Shown piece after piece: positions 51,342-63,369 of a stretch of DNA of 64,000 nucleotides (position 1 is the first letter of the stretch; each line of letters begins with the position of its first letter). Origin of the DNA: Amycolatopsis bullii (lineage in GTDB: Bacteria > Actinomycetota > Actinomycetes > Mycobacteriales > Pseudonocardiaceae); the NCBI RefSeq assembly GCF_014654205.1, contig NZ_BNAW01000003.1, positions 62,001 through 126,000 on the forward strand, given 5' to 3'. The notes beneath the pieces were generated by a model. It saw only the letters and a program-made list of their open reading frames with translations. It did no database searches and was not told the DNA's origin. A program made the position numbers and the translations under genes.

Positions 51342-51357
51342 ATAGGTCTAGACCGCT
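51342..51357. promoter_or_regulatory. dre-like site (DasR box) before the oligosaccharide importer
   Basis: ATAGGTCTAGACCGCT has the perfect palindrome GGTCTAGACC in the centre and matches the Streptomyces DasR consensus ACTGGTCTAGACCACT at 13 of 16 positions. It is 158 bases before the binding-protein start. DasR answers to glucosamine-6-phosphate. Confidence 0.55.
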
Positions 51358-51409
51358 ATTCTTTCAGAACTTAAACTTAGGTCCAAAAAGTTACCGCGGT
51401 GTTATTGAC

Positions 51410-51423
51410 GTGACCCGAGTCAC
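51410..51423. promoter_or_regulatory. GTGAC-CCGA-GTCAC inverted repeat
   Basis: Perfect 5-bp inverted repeat with a 4-base gap, 92 bases before the importer start. Second candidate operator in the same control region. Confidence 0.35.
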
Positions 51424-51514
51424 CCGGGTTGACTTCGGGACGTCGTTCGGTCGCCGGCGGTCGGGGCTCGCAACCAGTCGACAGCACGTAGTCGTCGATG
51501 ACCAGGAGGAACCG

Positions 51515-53185
51515 ATGCGAGTCAAGCGCTCCATCGTCGCAGCGCTCGTAGCCATGACTGCACTGAGCGGCCTCACGGCCTGCTCGGGCGGAAGCTCCAA
51601 CGCGGCCCAGAGCAACCCGGACGCCGTGCTCACCGTCGGCAAGCCGGACGGCCCCCAGGCGGAGAACAACAACCCGTTCCTGGAGACGTCCGCCCTGTCG
51701 AACATGGGCTACCGGTGGATGATCTACGAGCCCCTCGTCATGCTCAACCGCGTCAAGCCGCAGGAGCCGGGCAAGCCGTGGCTGGCCACCAAGTGGGACT
51801 GGTCGGACAACTACAAGAAGCTGGTCCTGACCGTCCGTGACGGCGTGAAGTTCTCCGACGGGCAGCCGATGACCGCCGAAGACGTCGCCTACACCTTCCA
51901 GCTGCTGCGCGACAACAAGGCGCTGAACGTCGACGCCGTCCCGTACAAGGACATCACCGCGGCCGGCAACCAGGTCACCCTGGCCTTCGACGGCTCGCAG
52001 TTCGTCAACCAGGTCAAGATCCTGCAGACCCTGGTCGTGCCGAAGCACGTCTGGAAGGACGTCAAGGACCCGGCGCTCGACCTGGTGAAGAACCCGATCG
52101 GCACCGGCCCGTACACGCTCAAGTCGGCCACCCCGCAGACGATGATCGTCACGCGGCGCGACAGCGGCTACTGGCAGGAAGCGCCGAAGGTCAAGGAGAT
52201 CCGCTACACCTCCTACACCGACAACAACGCGCAGGTCAGCGCGCTGGTCAACGGGGCCTCTGAGTGGAGCTTCGTGTTCATCCCGAACTACAAGGCCGTC
52301 TACACCAACAAGGACCCGCAGCACTACAAGCTGTGGTTCCCCGCGCAGTTGGCCGTCCACGGCCTGTGGTTCAACACCGAGAAGGCGCCCTGGAACGACC
52401 CGAAGCTGCGCCAGGCGATCAACAAGGTGATCAACCGCGACGACATCTTCAACCAGGGCGAGGCCGGCTACTTCTACCCGAAGAACGACCAGGTCACCGG
52501 CATCCCGACCCCGGCGGGCGACCCGTTCATCGCGCCGGAGTACAAGGGCAAGACGGTCCAGGTCGACGTCCCGGGTGCGAAGTCGCTGCTGACGGGCGCC
52601 GGTTACCAGTTCGCCGGCGACAAGCTCACCGACCCGAGCGGCAAGCCGGTCACCATCAAGCTCACCGTCCCGTCGGGCTGGTCGGACTACGTCACCGACC
52701 TGGAGATCATCAAGGACAACCTGGCGCAGATCGGCATCACCGCCACGGTCGAGAAGATGAACCAGGACGCCTGGATGAAGTCGGTCGACACCGGTGACTT
52801 CGAGGGCCTGATGCACTGGACCAACGACGGATCGACGCCGTACGACATGTACCGCGACGTCATGGACGGCAACCGCTACAAGCCGACCGGCCAGGGTGGC
52901 ATCAACGGCAACTACGGCCGCTACAAGAACGACGAGGCGACCAAGGCCCTCGAGACCTACGCGAACGCCGAGGACGACGCCGCCCGCACCGCCGCCATGG
53001 CGACGCTGCAGAAGATCATGATCGAGCAGCAGCCGATGATCCCCACGTCGGCGGCCAACTCCGGCGGCGAGTACAGCACGAAGAACTGGGTCGGCTGGCC
53101 GGACGACGCCAACCCGTACGCGCCGGCCCAGCCGACGCTGCGCAACGCCCTCGACATCGTCCTGCACCTCAAGCCCGCGGCCTGA
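51515..53185 (+). CDS. Opp-type ABC importer substrate-binding lipoprotein
   Basis: 556 residues. Lipoprotein signal ending in ALSGLTAC (Cys at about residue 22), then an SBP_bac_5 fold: [40 protein letters not shown] and [20 protein letters not shown]. This family binds peptides, but several members bind beta-gluco-oligosaccharides. Its operon ends with a GH1 beta-glucosidase, so an oligosaccharide is likelier. AGGAGGA is spaced well before ATG 51515. The first gene of a six-gene operon. Confidence 0.92.
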   Translation: MRVKRSIVAALVAMTALSGLTACSGGSSNAAQSNPDAVLTVGKPDGPQAENNNPFLETSALSNMGYRWMIYEPLVMLNRVKPQEPGKPWLATKWDWSDNYKKLVLTVRDGVKFSDGQPMTAEDVAYTFQLLRDNKALNVDAVPYKDITAAGNQVTLAFDGSQFVNQVKILQTLVVPKHVWKDVKDPALDLVKNPIGTGPYTLKSATPQTMIVTRRDSGYWQEAPKVKEIRYTSYTDNNAQVSALVNGASEWSFVFIPNYKAVYTNKDPQHYKLWFPAQLAVHGLWFNTEKAPWNDPKLRQAINKVINRDDIFNQGEAGYFYPKNDQVTGIPTPAGDPFIAPEYKGKTVQVDVPGAKSLLTGAGYQFAGDKLTDPSGKPVTIKLTVPSGWSDYVTDLEIIKDNLAQIGITATVEKMNQDAWMKSVDTGDFEGLMHWTNDGSTPYDMYRDVMDGNRYKPTGQGGINGNYGRYKNDEATKALETYANAEDDAARTAAMATLQKIMIEQQPMIPTSAANSGGEYSTKNWVGWPDDANPYAPAQPTLRNALDIVLHLKPAA

Positions 53186-53187
53186 CG

Positions 53188-55247
<2,060 letters not shown>

Positions 55248-55248
55248 C

Positions 55249-56228
55249 ATGGCCGTACCCGCGGCGGACGTCAAGGCCGCCCAGGCCCTCCCGCTCGAAG
55301 CGGTCGCGCGCCGGCGCCGCTTCCGGTTCCTCACCGGCGGCAAGACCGTGACCGGCGTCGCCGTCATCGGCTTCTTCCTGGTCATCGCGGTGATCGGCGA
55401 CTGGATCGCGCCGTACGACCCGTCGGCACGCAGCAGCGACCTGCTGGAACCGCCGTCGGGACGGCACTGGTTCGGCACCACCCACCTCGGCCAGGACATC
55501 TTCAGCCAGGTCGTGGTCGGCACGCGCAGCGTCATGCTGGTCGGGCTGGCCGCCGGGATCGTCGCGACGATCCTCGCGGTGATCGTCGGCGTGACGTCCG
55601 GGTACCTCGGCGGCACCCCGGGCGAAGGCCTCTCCGCACTGTCCAACGTGTTCCTGGTGATCCCCGCGCTGCCGCTGATCATCATCATCGGCAGCGCGGT
55701 GCCCACCGGCGGTGACATCCTGGTCGCGGTGATCATCGGGTTCACGTCGTGGGCGTGGGGCGCACGGGTCCTCCGGGCGCAGACGTTGTCACTGAGAGGC
55801 CGCGAATACGTCGAGGCGGCCCGGGCCACCGGCGAATCGACGTGGCGGATCATCTTCTTCGAGATCCTGCCGAACCTGACGGCGGTGATCGCGTCCAGCT
55901 TCGTCGGCACGGTCATCTTCGCCGTGATGTCGGAGATCACGCTGGCCTTCGTCGGCGTCTCCGGGCTGTCCGACTGGAACTGGGGCACGATCCTGTTCTG
56001 GGCGCAGAGCCAGCAGGCCCTCGCGCAGGGCGCGTGGTGGTGGTTCGTGCCGGCCGGGCTGGCGATCGCCATCCTCGGCACGGCGTTGTCCCTGCTCAAC
56101 TTCGGCATCGACGAGTTCGTCAGCCCGCGGCTGCGCGGCAGCGGCAAGGCGCGGGTGCGCGGTGCGGACGGGAAGGTGCATCGCATGCGGGTGGGCTTCA
56201 CGCCCGTGCTCGGGCGGGAGGAACGGCC

Positions 56229-56232
<4 letters not shown>
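55249..56232 (+). CDS. Opp-type ABC importer permease (OppC-like)
   Basis: 327 residues. N-terminal cytoplasmic helix region, one helix at about 38-55, then WIAPYDPSARSSDLLEPPSG and the motif HWFGTTHLGQDIFSQVVVGT of OppC proteins; docking loop REYVEAARATGESTWRIIFF near residue 185. Stop overlaps the OppD ATPase start (ATGA). Pairs with the OppB-like permease. Confidence 0.92.
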
Positions 56233-57221
<989 letters not shown>

Positions 57222-57256
57222 ACGCCGGTATCCGCTACCCCTGGAGGAGAGCCGCC

Positions 57257-58660
57257 TTGACCGAGACCACCGCCGCGACCGCCGAGCAGCAGGCGCTGAT
57301 CGACACCCTGCCGCCGGACTTCCGCTGGGGCGTGGCGACCGCCGCGTACCAGATCGAAGGCGCGGTCTCCGAGGACGGCCGGACACCGTCCATCTGGGAC
57401 ACGTTCTGCCGGGAGCCGTGGGCGATCGACAACAACGACAACGGTGACGTGGCGTGCGACCACTACCACCGGATGCCGTCCGACATCGGTCTCGTGTCGG
57501 AGCTCGGGGCGGACACCTACCGGTTTTCGGTGGCGTGGCCCCGGGTCCAGCCGCGCGGCCGCGGCGGCGTCAACGAGGCGGGCATCGGGTTCTACGACCG
57601 GCTCGTGGACGAGACGCTGAACCGCGGGATCACGCCGTGGCTGACGCTGTACCACTGGGACCTCCCGCAGGAGCTGGAGGACGCGGGCGGCTGGCCGGCG
57701 CGCGACACGGCGTACCGGTTCGCCGACTACGCGATGCTGGTGTTCGACCGGCTTTCCGACCGCGTCCGCCACTGGACGACGTTGAACGAGCCGTGGTGCT
57801 CGGCGATGCACGGGTACGTCCACGGCGTGATGGCGCCGGGCCGCCGTGACTACGCGGCCGGGATGCACGCGGTCCACCACCTGCTGCTCGGCCACGGGCT
57901 GGCGGTGCAGCGCATGCGCGAGGCGGCCCCGGCGGACACGCAGTTCGGCATCACGCTCAACATGTGCACGGCCGACCCGGCCACGGACTCCCCGGAGGAC
58001 GTCCGCGCGGCCCGCCAGGCGGACGGCCTCGGCGTCCGGATCTACCTGGACCCGCTGGTCCACGGTCGCTACCCGACGGACGTGGTCGAGGACCTGGCCG
58101 CCCGCGGGGTGCGGCTGCCGGTCCAGGACGGCGACCTGTCGGTCGTCTCCACCCCGCTGGACTTCCTCGGCGTCAACTACTACTTCGGCCAGCAGTTTTC
58201 CGGAGTGGACGAATCGGGGTCCGCTGTGGACTCGGACGGCGTCCCGGCATCCCGGGTGGTCCCGTTCGGCGAGCCGACGACGGCGATGGGCTGGGAGATC
58301 CTGCCGGGCAAGTTCACCGAGCTGCTGACCCGGCTGGGCCGCGACTACCCGGGCCTCCCGATGTACATCACGGAGAACGGCTCGGCGTTCGACGACGACC
58401 CGGACTCGTCGGGCTTCGTCCGCGACGACGGCCGCACGGCGTACTTGGCCTCGCACATCGCGGCGGTGGCTGCGGCCCGTCAGGCCGGAGTGGACGTGCG
58501 CGGGTACTTCGCCTGGTCCCTTTTGGACAACTTCGAGTGGGCGTACGGGTACGCGAAGAGGTTCGGCCTGATCCGGGTGGACTACGAGACGCAAGCGCGG
58601 ACGATCAAGCAGAGCGGGTACTTCTACCGCGACACCGTCCGGCGGGTGCGGGGCAGCTGA
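57257..58660 (+). CDS. GH1 beta-glucosidase
   Basis: Cytoplasmic hydrolysis of imported beta-linked oligosaccharides to glucose, 467 residues, TIM barrel. N-terminal FRWGVATAAYQIEGAVSEDG, acid/base Glu in WTTLNEPWCSAMHGYVHG near residue 180, nucleophile Glu in MYITENGSAFDDD near 373, and ending WSLLDNFEWAYGYAKRFGLI. The TTG at 57257 is the start because GGAGGAGA ends 6 bases before it. Last gene of the importer operon, which closes with a hairpin. Confidence 0.95.
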   Translation: MTETTAATAEQQALIDTLPPDFRWGVATAAYQIEGAVSEDGRTPSIWDTFCREPWAIDNNDNGDVACDHYHRMPSDIGLVSELGADTYRFSVAWPRVQPRGRGGVNEAGIGFYDRLVDETLNRGITPWLTLYHWDLPQELEDAGGWPARDTAYRFADYAMLVFDRLSDRVRHWTTLNEPWCSAMHGYVHGVMAPGRRDYAAGMHAVHHLLLGHGLAVQRMREAAPADTQFGITLNMCTADPATDSPEDVRAARQADGLGVRIYLDPLVHGRYPTDVVEDLAARGVRLPVQDGDLSVVSTPLDFLGVNYYFGQQFSGVDESGSAVDSDGVPASRVVPFGEPTTAMGWEILPGKFTELLTRLGRDYPGLPMYITENGSAFDDDPDSSGFVRDDGRTAYLASHIAAVAAARQAGVDVRGYFAWSLLDNFEWAYGYAKRFGLIRVDYETQARTIKQSGYFYRDTVRRVRGS

Positions 58661-58665
58661 ACGGC

Positions 58666-58683
58666 GGTGGGGTGAGCCCCACC
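58666..58683 (+). terminator. Terminator of the importer operon
   Basis: GGTGGGG-TGAG-CCCCACC (58666-58683) directly after the GH1 stop. A further repeat GGGGTGAGCC/GGCTCACCCC overlaps it. Confidence 0.7.
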
Positions 58684-58763
58684 ACGGTGGCGGTGGCTCA
58701 CCCCATGGCTCCTGCCGGGGGCTTTCCCTAGCGTCGGACGAAAGCCGACCTCGGGGGGAAGCC

Positions 58764-59456
58764 ATGACCGTCCGCACGGAAGTCAGACCCGCACCTGCCG
58801 CGGCGACGCCGAGGTGGTGGCGACGGCCTTGGGTGGCGCCGCTCGCCCTGGTCGTCGCCGTTTTCCTCGCCTACTCCGTGCCGCCCTACCTCACTCTCGA
58901 CCCGGCGCAGTCACGGGTTCCCGCACCGGCCGGGTTCGCCGCGCACTACTGGCTGCTCGTCGCGCACATCGCGTTCGGGACGATCGCCATCGTCGGCGTC
59001 ATCCTGCAGATCTGGCCCTGGCTGCGCCGGACGCACCCGGTGGCCCATCGCCGGATCGGGCGGGTCTACGTCTTCGCCGGGGCGATCCCCTCTGCCGTGC
59101 TGGCCGCGGCGATCGGTGCCGTGAGCCCCTTCGGGCCGGTGCTCGCCGTGCTCGACGTCGTGGCCGCGCTGCTGTGGCTGGGCTTCACCGTCGCCGGGTG
59201 GCGGGCGGTTCGGCAGCGGCGGTTCGCCGATCACCGGAAATGGATGATCCGCAGCTTCGCCATGTGCATGAACACCCTGATGACCCGGGCGCTGTCGCCG
59301 GTCTCGTTCCTGCTGCTCATGCCGAGGATCGAGGGCAAGGAGACGCTCATCCTCAACGCGGCCACCCTCTCGGGCTCGCTCAGCGTCGTGACCTTGCTGC
59401 TGCTCAGCCAGTGGTGGCTCGACCGGACGCCGAAGAAGCCAGCCAGCGCGCGATGA
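58764..59456 (+). CDS. DUF2306-type membrane protein
   Basis: 230 residues with about six hydrophobic helices. Helices near 26-44, 62-85 (YWLLVAHIAFGTIAIVGVIL), 95-115, 118-140, 160-185 (RSFAMCMNTLMTRALSPVSF) and 200-222. His residues (HIAF, HRKW) in helices could bind haem, as in cytochrome-b-like relatives, but that is not shown. The function is unknown. It overlaps the end of the convergent acyl-CoA dehydrogenase by 53 bases. Confidence 0.78.
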   Translation: MTVRTEVRPAPAAATPRWWRRPWVAPLALVVAVFLAYSVPPYLTLDPAQSRVPAPAGFAAHYWLLVAHIAFGTIAIVGVILQIWPWLRRTHPVAHRRIGRVYVFAGAIPSAVLAAAIGAVSPFGPVLAVLDVVAALLWLGFTVAGWRAVRQRRFADHRKWMIRSFAMCMNTLMTRALSPVSFLLLMPRIEGKETLILNAATLSGSLSVVTLLLLSQWWLDRTPKKPASAR

Positions 59457-60567
59457 TCGTCCGCTGGATCTCCGACGCGCCCTCGTAGATGCGGGGCGCC
59501 CGGACCTCGCGGTACAGATGCTCCAGCAGGTGCCCGCGCCGCAACGCGCGGGCACCGTGGAGCTGGACCGCCGAGTCGACGACGAACTGCGCCGCTTCGG
59601 TGGCGAACAGCTTCGCCATCGCCGCCCGGCCGCCGAGGTTCGGCTCGCCCGCGTCGTACGCGCCCGCCGCCGCGTAGACCAGCAGCCGCGCCGCTTCCGT
59701 GCGGGTGGCCATCTCCGCGAGGGTGTGCGCCACCGCCTGCTGCTTGATCAGCGGCCCGCCGAAGGCTTCGCGAGACCCGGTGTGGTCCACAGTGGCGTCG
59801 AGCGCGGCCTGCGCCATGCCGACGGCGAACGCGCCGACGCTCGGGCGGAACAGGTCGAGGGTCCGCATCGCCACGGCGAAGCCGCGGTTCTCCTCGCCGA
59901 GCAGTTCCTCCCGCCGGACCGCGACGCCGTCGAACGTCACCGTGCCGATCGGGTGCGGGCTCACCAGGTCCAGGTGCTCGCCGCCGAGGCCCGGACGGTC
60001 GGCGGGGACGACGAACGCGCTCACCCCGCGCGATCCCGCGCCCGATGTCGTGCGGGCGAAGACCGTGTAGAAGTCGGCCTCGGGAGCGTTCGAGATCCAC
60101 ATCTTTTCGCCGGTGAGGCGCCAGCCGTCGCCGTCGGGCTCCGCGGCCAGTGACAGCGCCGCCGCGTCCGAGCCCGCGTCCGGCTCGGTCAGCGCGAACG
60201 CCGCCACCGCGTCGCCCGCCGCCACCGCGGGCAGCCAGCGCGCCACCTGTTCGTCCTGTCCGGACTGCAGGATCGGGTAACTTCCCAAGCCCTGCAACGC
60301 CAGCGCCGTCTCGGCTTCGGTGCTCACCGTGGCGAGGTTCTCCCGCAGGATGCACAGGTCCGTCGCGGCCGCCTGCCTCGACGGCGTGCCGGAAGCGACG
60401 CCGGGGAACAGCCGCGCGAGCAGGCCGAGCGCACCCATCGCCTTGAGCAGCGGGCGGTTGACCGCACCCTCCACTCCGGACTCGGCGAGCGGGCGCAGCT
60501 GCTCGGCCGCCAGCTGCCGGACCTCCGCGGCGAACGCCTGCTGCTCGGGGCTCAGCGTGAAAGTCAT
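59404..60567 (-). CDS. Acyl-CoA dehydrogenase in aromatic-CoA operon
   Basis: 387 residues. Helical start TLSPEQQAFAAEVRQLAAEQ, FAD/substrate strands FALTEPDAGSDAAALSLA and GEKMWISNAPEADFYTVF, catalytic Glu in RAPRIYEGASEIQRTIIARW. The loop is of the short-branched/alicyclic acyl-CoA group. ATG 60567 overlaps the stop of the fused hydroxylase (ATGA), so they are coupled; the substrate may be a cyclohexane- or dihydro-aromatic-CoA intermediate. The gene's 3' end overlaps the DUF2306 gene. Confidence 0.88.
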   Translation of the reverse strand: MTFTLSPEQQAFAAEVRQLAAEQLRPLAESGVEGAVNRPLLKAMGALGLLARLFPGVASGTPSRQAAATDLCILRENLATVSTEAETALALQGLGSYPILQSGQDEQVARWLPAVAAGDAVAAFALTEPDAGSDAAALSLAAEPDGDGWRLTGEKMWISNAPEADFYTVFARTTSGAGSRGVSAFVVPADRPGLGGEHLDLVSPHPIGTVTFDGVAVRREELLGEENRGFAVAMRTLDLFRPSVGAFAVGMAQAALDATVDHTGSREAFGGPLIKQQAVAHTLAEMATRTEAARLLVYAAAGAYDAGEPNLGGRAAMAKLFATEAAQFVVDSAVQLHGARALRRGHLLEHLYREVRAPRIYEGASEIQRTIIARWLASSASGRATTG

Positions 60568-62906
60568 GAGGAGGCTCCCGGTCGCCAGCGGGCATGGGCG
60601 GTGCCGGCCGGGCCGGACCGGACGAGGTCGAGCCGCGGCTCCGGTCCGTCGGAGCGGCCCGTCTGCGGCTTGCGGCTGCCCGCGGCGAACGGCTTCGGCC
60701 ACGGCACCGGATAGCCCTGCTCGGCCGCCGCGTGCAACGTCCACTGTGGATCGTAAAGGTGGGTGCGGCCCAGCGCGCAGAGGTCCGCGCGGCCGGCCAG
60801 GATCAGCGAATTGACGTCGTCGTAGGAAGAGATCGCGCCGACCGCGATCACCGCGATGCCGTACTCCTCGCCGATCTCGTTGCGGATCCGGTCGGCGTAC
60901 GGCGTCTGGTAGCTGCGGCCGTACTGCGGGCGCTCCTCGCTGACGACCTGCCCGGTCGAGACGTCGATGCCCGCGGCGTCGTGCGCGGCGAAGGCCCGCG
61001 CGATCTCGACGGCGTCGTCGGCGTCGATGCCGCCCTCGCACCAATCGGTCGCCGAGATCCGGACCGTCATCGGCCGCTCGGGAGGCCAGGCGGCGCGGAC
61101 GGCGTCGAAGACTTCGAGGGGGAACCGCAGCCGGTTTTCGAGTGAGCCGCCGTAGGAATCGGTCCGCTGGTTGGTCAGCGGCGAGAGGAACGACGAGAGC
61201 AGGTAGCCGTGCGCGCAGTGCAGTTCGAGGACGTCGAACCCGGCGCGGGCCGCCGCACGGGCGCACGCGACGAACTGGTCCCTGATCTCGGACAGTTCCG
61301 ATGTAGACAGTTCACGCGGGACTTGGTTCCGGTCCGAATAGGGCAGTGCCGAGGGTGCGCAGACCTCCCAGTTGCCGGACGGCAGCGGCTCGTCGATGCC
61401 GTCCCACATGAGTTTCGTCGAGCCCTTGCGCCCGGAGTGTCCCAACTGGACGCCGATCCGGGCCGGCGTCTGCGCGTGCACGAAGTCGACGATCCGCTTC
61501 CAGGCCGCTTCCTGTTCCGGCGTGTACAGCCCGCCGCAGCCCGGCGTGATGCGGCCTTCGGGGGAGACGCAGACCATCTCGGTCATCACCAGCCCGGCGC
61601 CACCCAAAGCCTTGCTGCCCAGGTGCACCAGGTGGAAGTCGCCCGGCACGCCGTCGACCGCGGAGTACATGTCCATCGGGGACACGACGATCCGGTTGGG
61701 CAGCTCCAGGCCACCCAGCGAGAACGGCTGGAACATCGGCGGCCGCGACGTCGTCCCGAGCGACCGGGCGAACCAGTGGTCGAGCTCGGCCGCGAACTCG
61801 GGGTCGCGCAGGCGGAGGTTGTCGTAGGTGACGCGGCGGCTGCGCGTCAGGATGTTGAACGCGAACTGCGGCGGCTCCTGGTGGGCGTACTGCGCGATGT
61901 TCTCGAACCACTCCAGGCTGGCCTGCGCGGCGCGCTGCGTCGACGTGACGACCGGCCGCCGCTCCAGCTCGTAGGCCTTCAACGCCTCCGGCACGCCGTC
62001 GTTCTCGTGCAGGCACGCCGCCAAGGCGAGCGCGTCCTCCATCGCCAGCTTCGTGCCGGAGCCGATCGAGAAGTGCGCGGTGTGCGCGGCGTCGCCGAGG
62101 AGGACGACGTTCTCGTGCACCCACGTCTCGCAGCGGACGGTGCCGAACGAGACCCACTTCGAGTTGTTCGCCATCACCTGGTGGCCGTCGAGGACGTCGG
62201 CGCACAGCTCGCGGATCAGGGCGATCGACTTCTCGTCGCTCTCGCCGGGCTTCAGCGAGGTCGCCGCGATCGGCCCGAACGTCCGCTGCCAGACGTCCTC
62301 CTGCACCTCGAGGATGAACGTGCTGCCGTCGCGGCCGTACGGGTAGCCGTGGATCTGCATGATCCCGGCCGGCGTGTCGAGGACGTAGAACTTGAAGGCG
62401 TCGAACACCAAGTCGGTGCCCAGCCAGATGTACCGGCACCGGCGGGTCTCGACACTCGGCCGGAACGTCTCGGCGTACCGCGCGCGCATCGCGGAGTTGA
62501 CGCCGTCGGCCGCGACGACCAGGTCGTACCCCTCGAGATCGGCCGGTGCTTCCTCGCGGAAGTGCAGGCCGACGCCGAGCTCGCCGCAGCGGCTCTGCAG
62601 GATGCCGAGCAGGCGCTTGCGGCTCATCGCGGCGAAGCCGTGGCCGCCCGAGGTGGTCACCGTGCCGCGGTAGTGGACGTCGATGTCGTCCCAGCGGGCG
62701 AATTCGGCCTTCATCGCCTCGTGCACGGCCGCATCGGCGTGCTCGATGCCGCCGAGCGTCTCGTCGGAGAACACCACGCCGAAGCCGAAGGTGTCGTCGG
62801 GCGCGTTGCGCTCCCAGACGGTGATTTCGTGGCCGGGACCGAGCTGTTTCGCGAGCGCGGCGAAGTACAGACCCGCCGGGCCGCCACCGATGACCGCGAT
62901 TCGCAC
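60564..62906 (-). CDS. Bifunctional salicylyl/2-aminobenzoyl-CoA monooxygenase-reductase
   Basis: 780 residues. N-terminal FAD monooxygenase (IAVIGGGPAGLYFAALAKQL; GD motif in VLLGDAAHTAHFSIGSGTK) fused to an Old-Yellow-Enzyme-like TIM barrel from about residue 400 (LPNRIVVSPMDMYSAVDG; LELHCAHGYLLSSFLSPLTN). This rare fusion is known as salicylyl-CoA 5-hydroxylase or 2-aminobenzoyl-CoA monooxygenase/reductase. It hydroxylates, and may also dearomatise, an aryl-CoA. No aryl-CoA ligase lies in the window. Probably leaderless GTG 62906. Confidence 0.9.
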   Translation of the reverse strand: MRIAVIGGGPAGLYFAALAKQLGPGHEITVWERNAPDDTFGFGVVFSDETLGGIEHADAAVHEAMKAEFARWDDIDVHYRGTVTTSGGHGFAAMSRKRLLGILQSRCGELGVGLHFREEAPADLEGYDLVVAADGVNSAMRARYAETFRPSVETRRCRYIWLGTDLVFDAFKFYVLDTPAGIMQIHGYPYGRDGSTFILEVQEDVWQRTFGPIAATSLKPGESDEKSIALIRELCADVLDGHQVMANNSKWVSFGTVRCETWVHENVVLLGDAAHTAHFSIGSGTKLAMEDALALAACLHENDGVPEALKAYELERRPVVTSTQRAAQASLEWFENIAQYAHQEPPQFAFNILTRSRRVTYDNLRLRDPEFAAELDHWFARSLGTTSRPPMFQPFSLGGLELPNRIVVSPMDMYSAVDGVPGDFHLVHLGSKALGGAGLVMTEMVCVSPEGRITPGCGGLYTPEQEAAWKRIVDFVHAQTPARIGVQLGHSGRKGSTKLMWDGIDEPLPSGNWEVCAPSALPYSDRNQVPRELSTSELSEIRDQFVACARAAARAGFDVLELHCAHGYLLSSFLSPLTNQRTDSYGGSLENRLRFPLEVFDAVRAAWPPERPMTVRISATDWCEGGIDADDAVEIARAFAAHDAAGIDVSTGQVVSEERPQYGRSYQTPYADRIRNEIGEEYGIAVIAVGAISSYDDVNSLILAGRADLCALGRTHLYDPQWTLHAAAEQGYPVPWPKPFAAGSRKPQTGRSDGPEPRLDLVRSGPAGTAHARWRPGASS

Positions 62907-62913
62907 GCCGTCC

Positions 62914-62966
62914 AGGGTATGTCGTGATGACTACGACCGTCAATAACGCGAAAGATGGCGTACCGT
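62914..62966. promoter_or_regulatory. Divergent leaderless promoters between hydroxylase and RidA genes
   Basis: Minus strand: -35 TTGACG (62943-62938), 18 bases, -10 TACCCT (62919-62914), then 7 nt to GTG 62906. Plus strand: TACCGT (62961-62966), then 7 nt to ATG 62974. An inverted repeat TGAC-N7-GTCA (62928-62942) overlaps the minus -35 and may be the operator of the PaaX regulator. Confidence 0.6.
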
Positions 62967-62973
62967 GTCCGGC

Positions 62974-63369
62974 ATGGAACGCATCAACCCGCCGGAGCTG
63001 GGCAAGCCGTCCGGGTTCTCGCACGCGGTGGTGGCCGAGGGGCGGGTCGTCTTCCTCGCCGGGCAGACCGCGCTGGACGCGTCGAACAAGATCGTCGGCG
63101 ACGGTGTCGTCGAGCAGTTCGAACGCGCCCTCGGCAACCTGCTGGCGTCGCTGCGCGCGGCCGGCGGCTCGCCGGAGGACCTCTGCAGCGTGACGATCTA
63201 CATCGTCGACATGGCCGGCTACCGGGCCCACGCGCGCGAGATCGGCGCGGTCTGGAAGCGGCTCGCGGGCACGGAGTACCCGGCGATGGCGGGCATCGGC
63301 GTGTCCCGGCTGTGGGACGAGGAGGCCCTGGTCGAGCTCCAGGGCTTCGCGGTGCTCAGCCGAGGTTGA
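62974..63369 (+). CDS. ridA: RidA-family enamine/imine deaminase
   Basis: 131 residues, YjgF/RidA trimer fold. Begins ERINPPELGKPSGFSHAVVA, has FLAGQTALDASNKIVGDGVV, and ends EYPAMAGIGVSRLWDEEALV then ELQGFAVLS. RidA proteins hydrolyse reactive enamines and imines to ketones. Next to the 2-aminobenzoyl-CoA-type enzyme this could act on its enamine product. ATG 62974 has TACCGT 7 nt upstream (leaderless); GTG 62965 is the alternative. Shares 14 bases with the convergent PaaX gene. Confidence 0.87.
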   Translation: MERINPPELGKPSGFSHAVVAEGRVVFLAGQTALDASNKIVGDGVVEQFERALGNLLASLRAAGGSPEDLCSVTIYIVDMAGYRAHAREIGAVWKRLAGTEYPAMAGIGVSRLWDEEALVELQGFAVLSRG

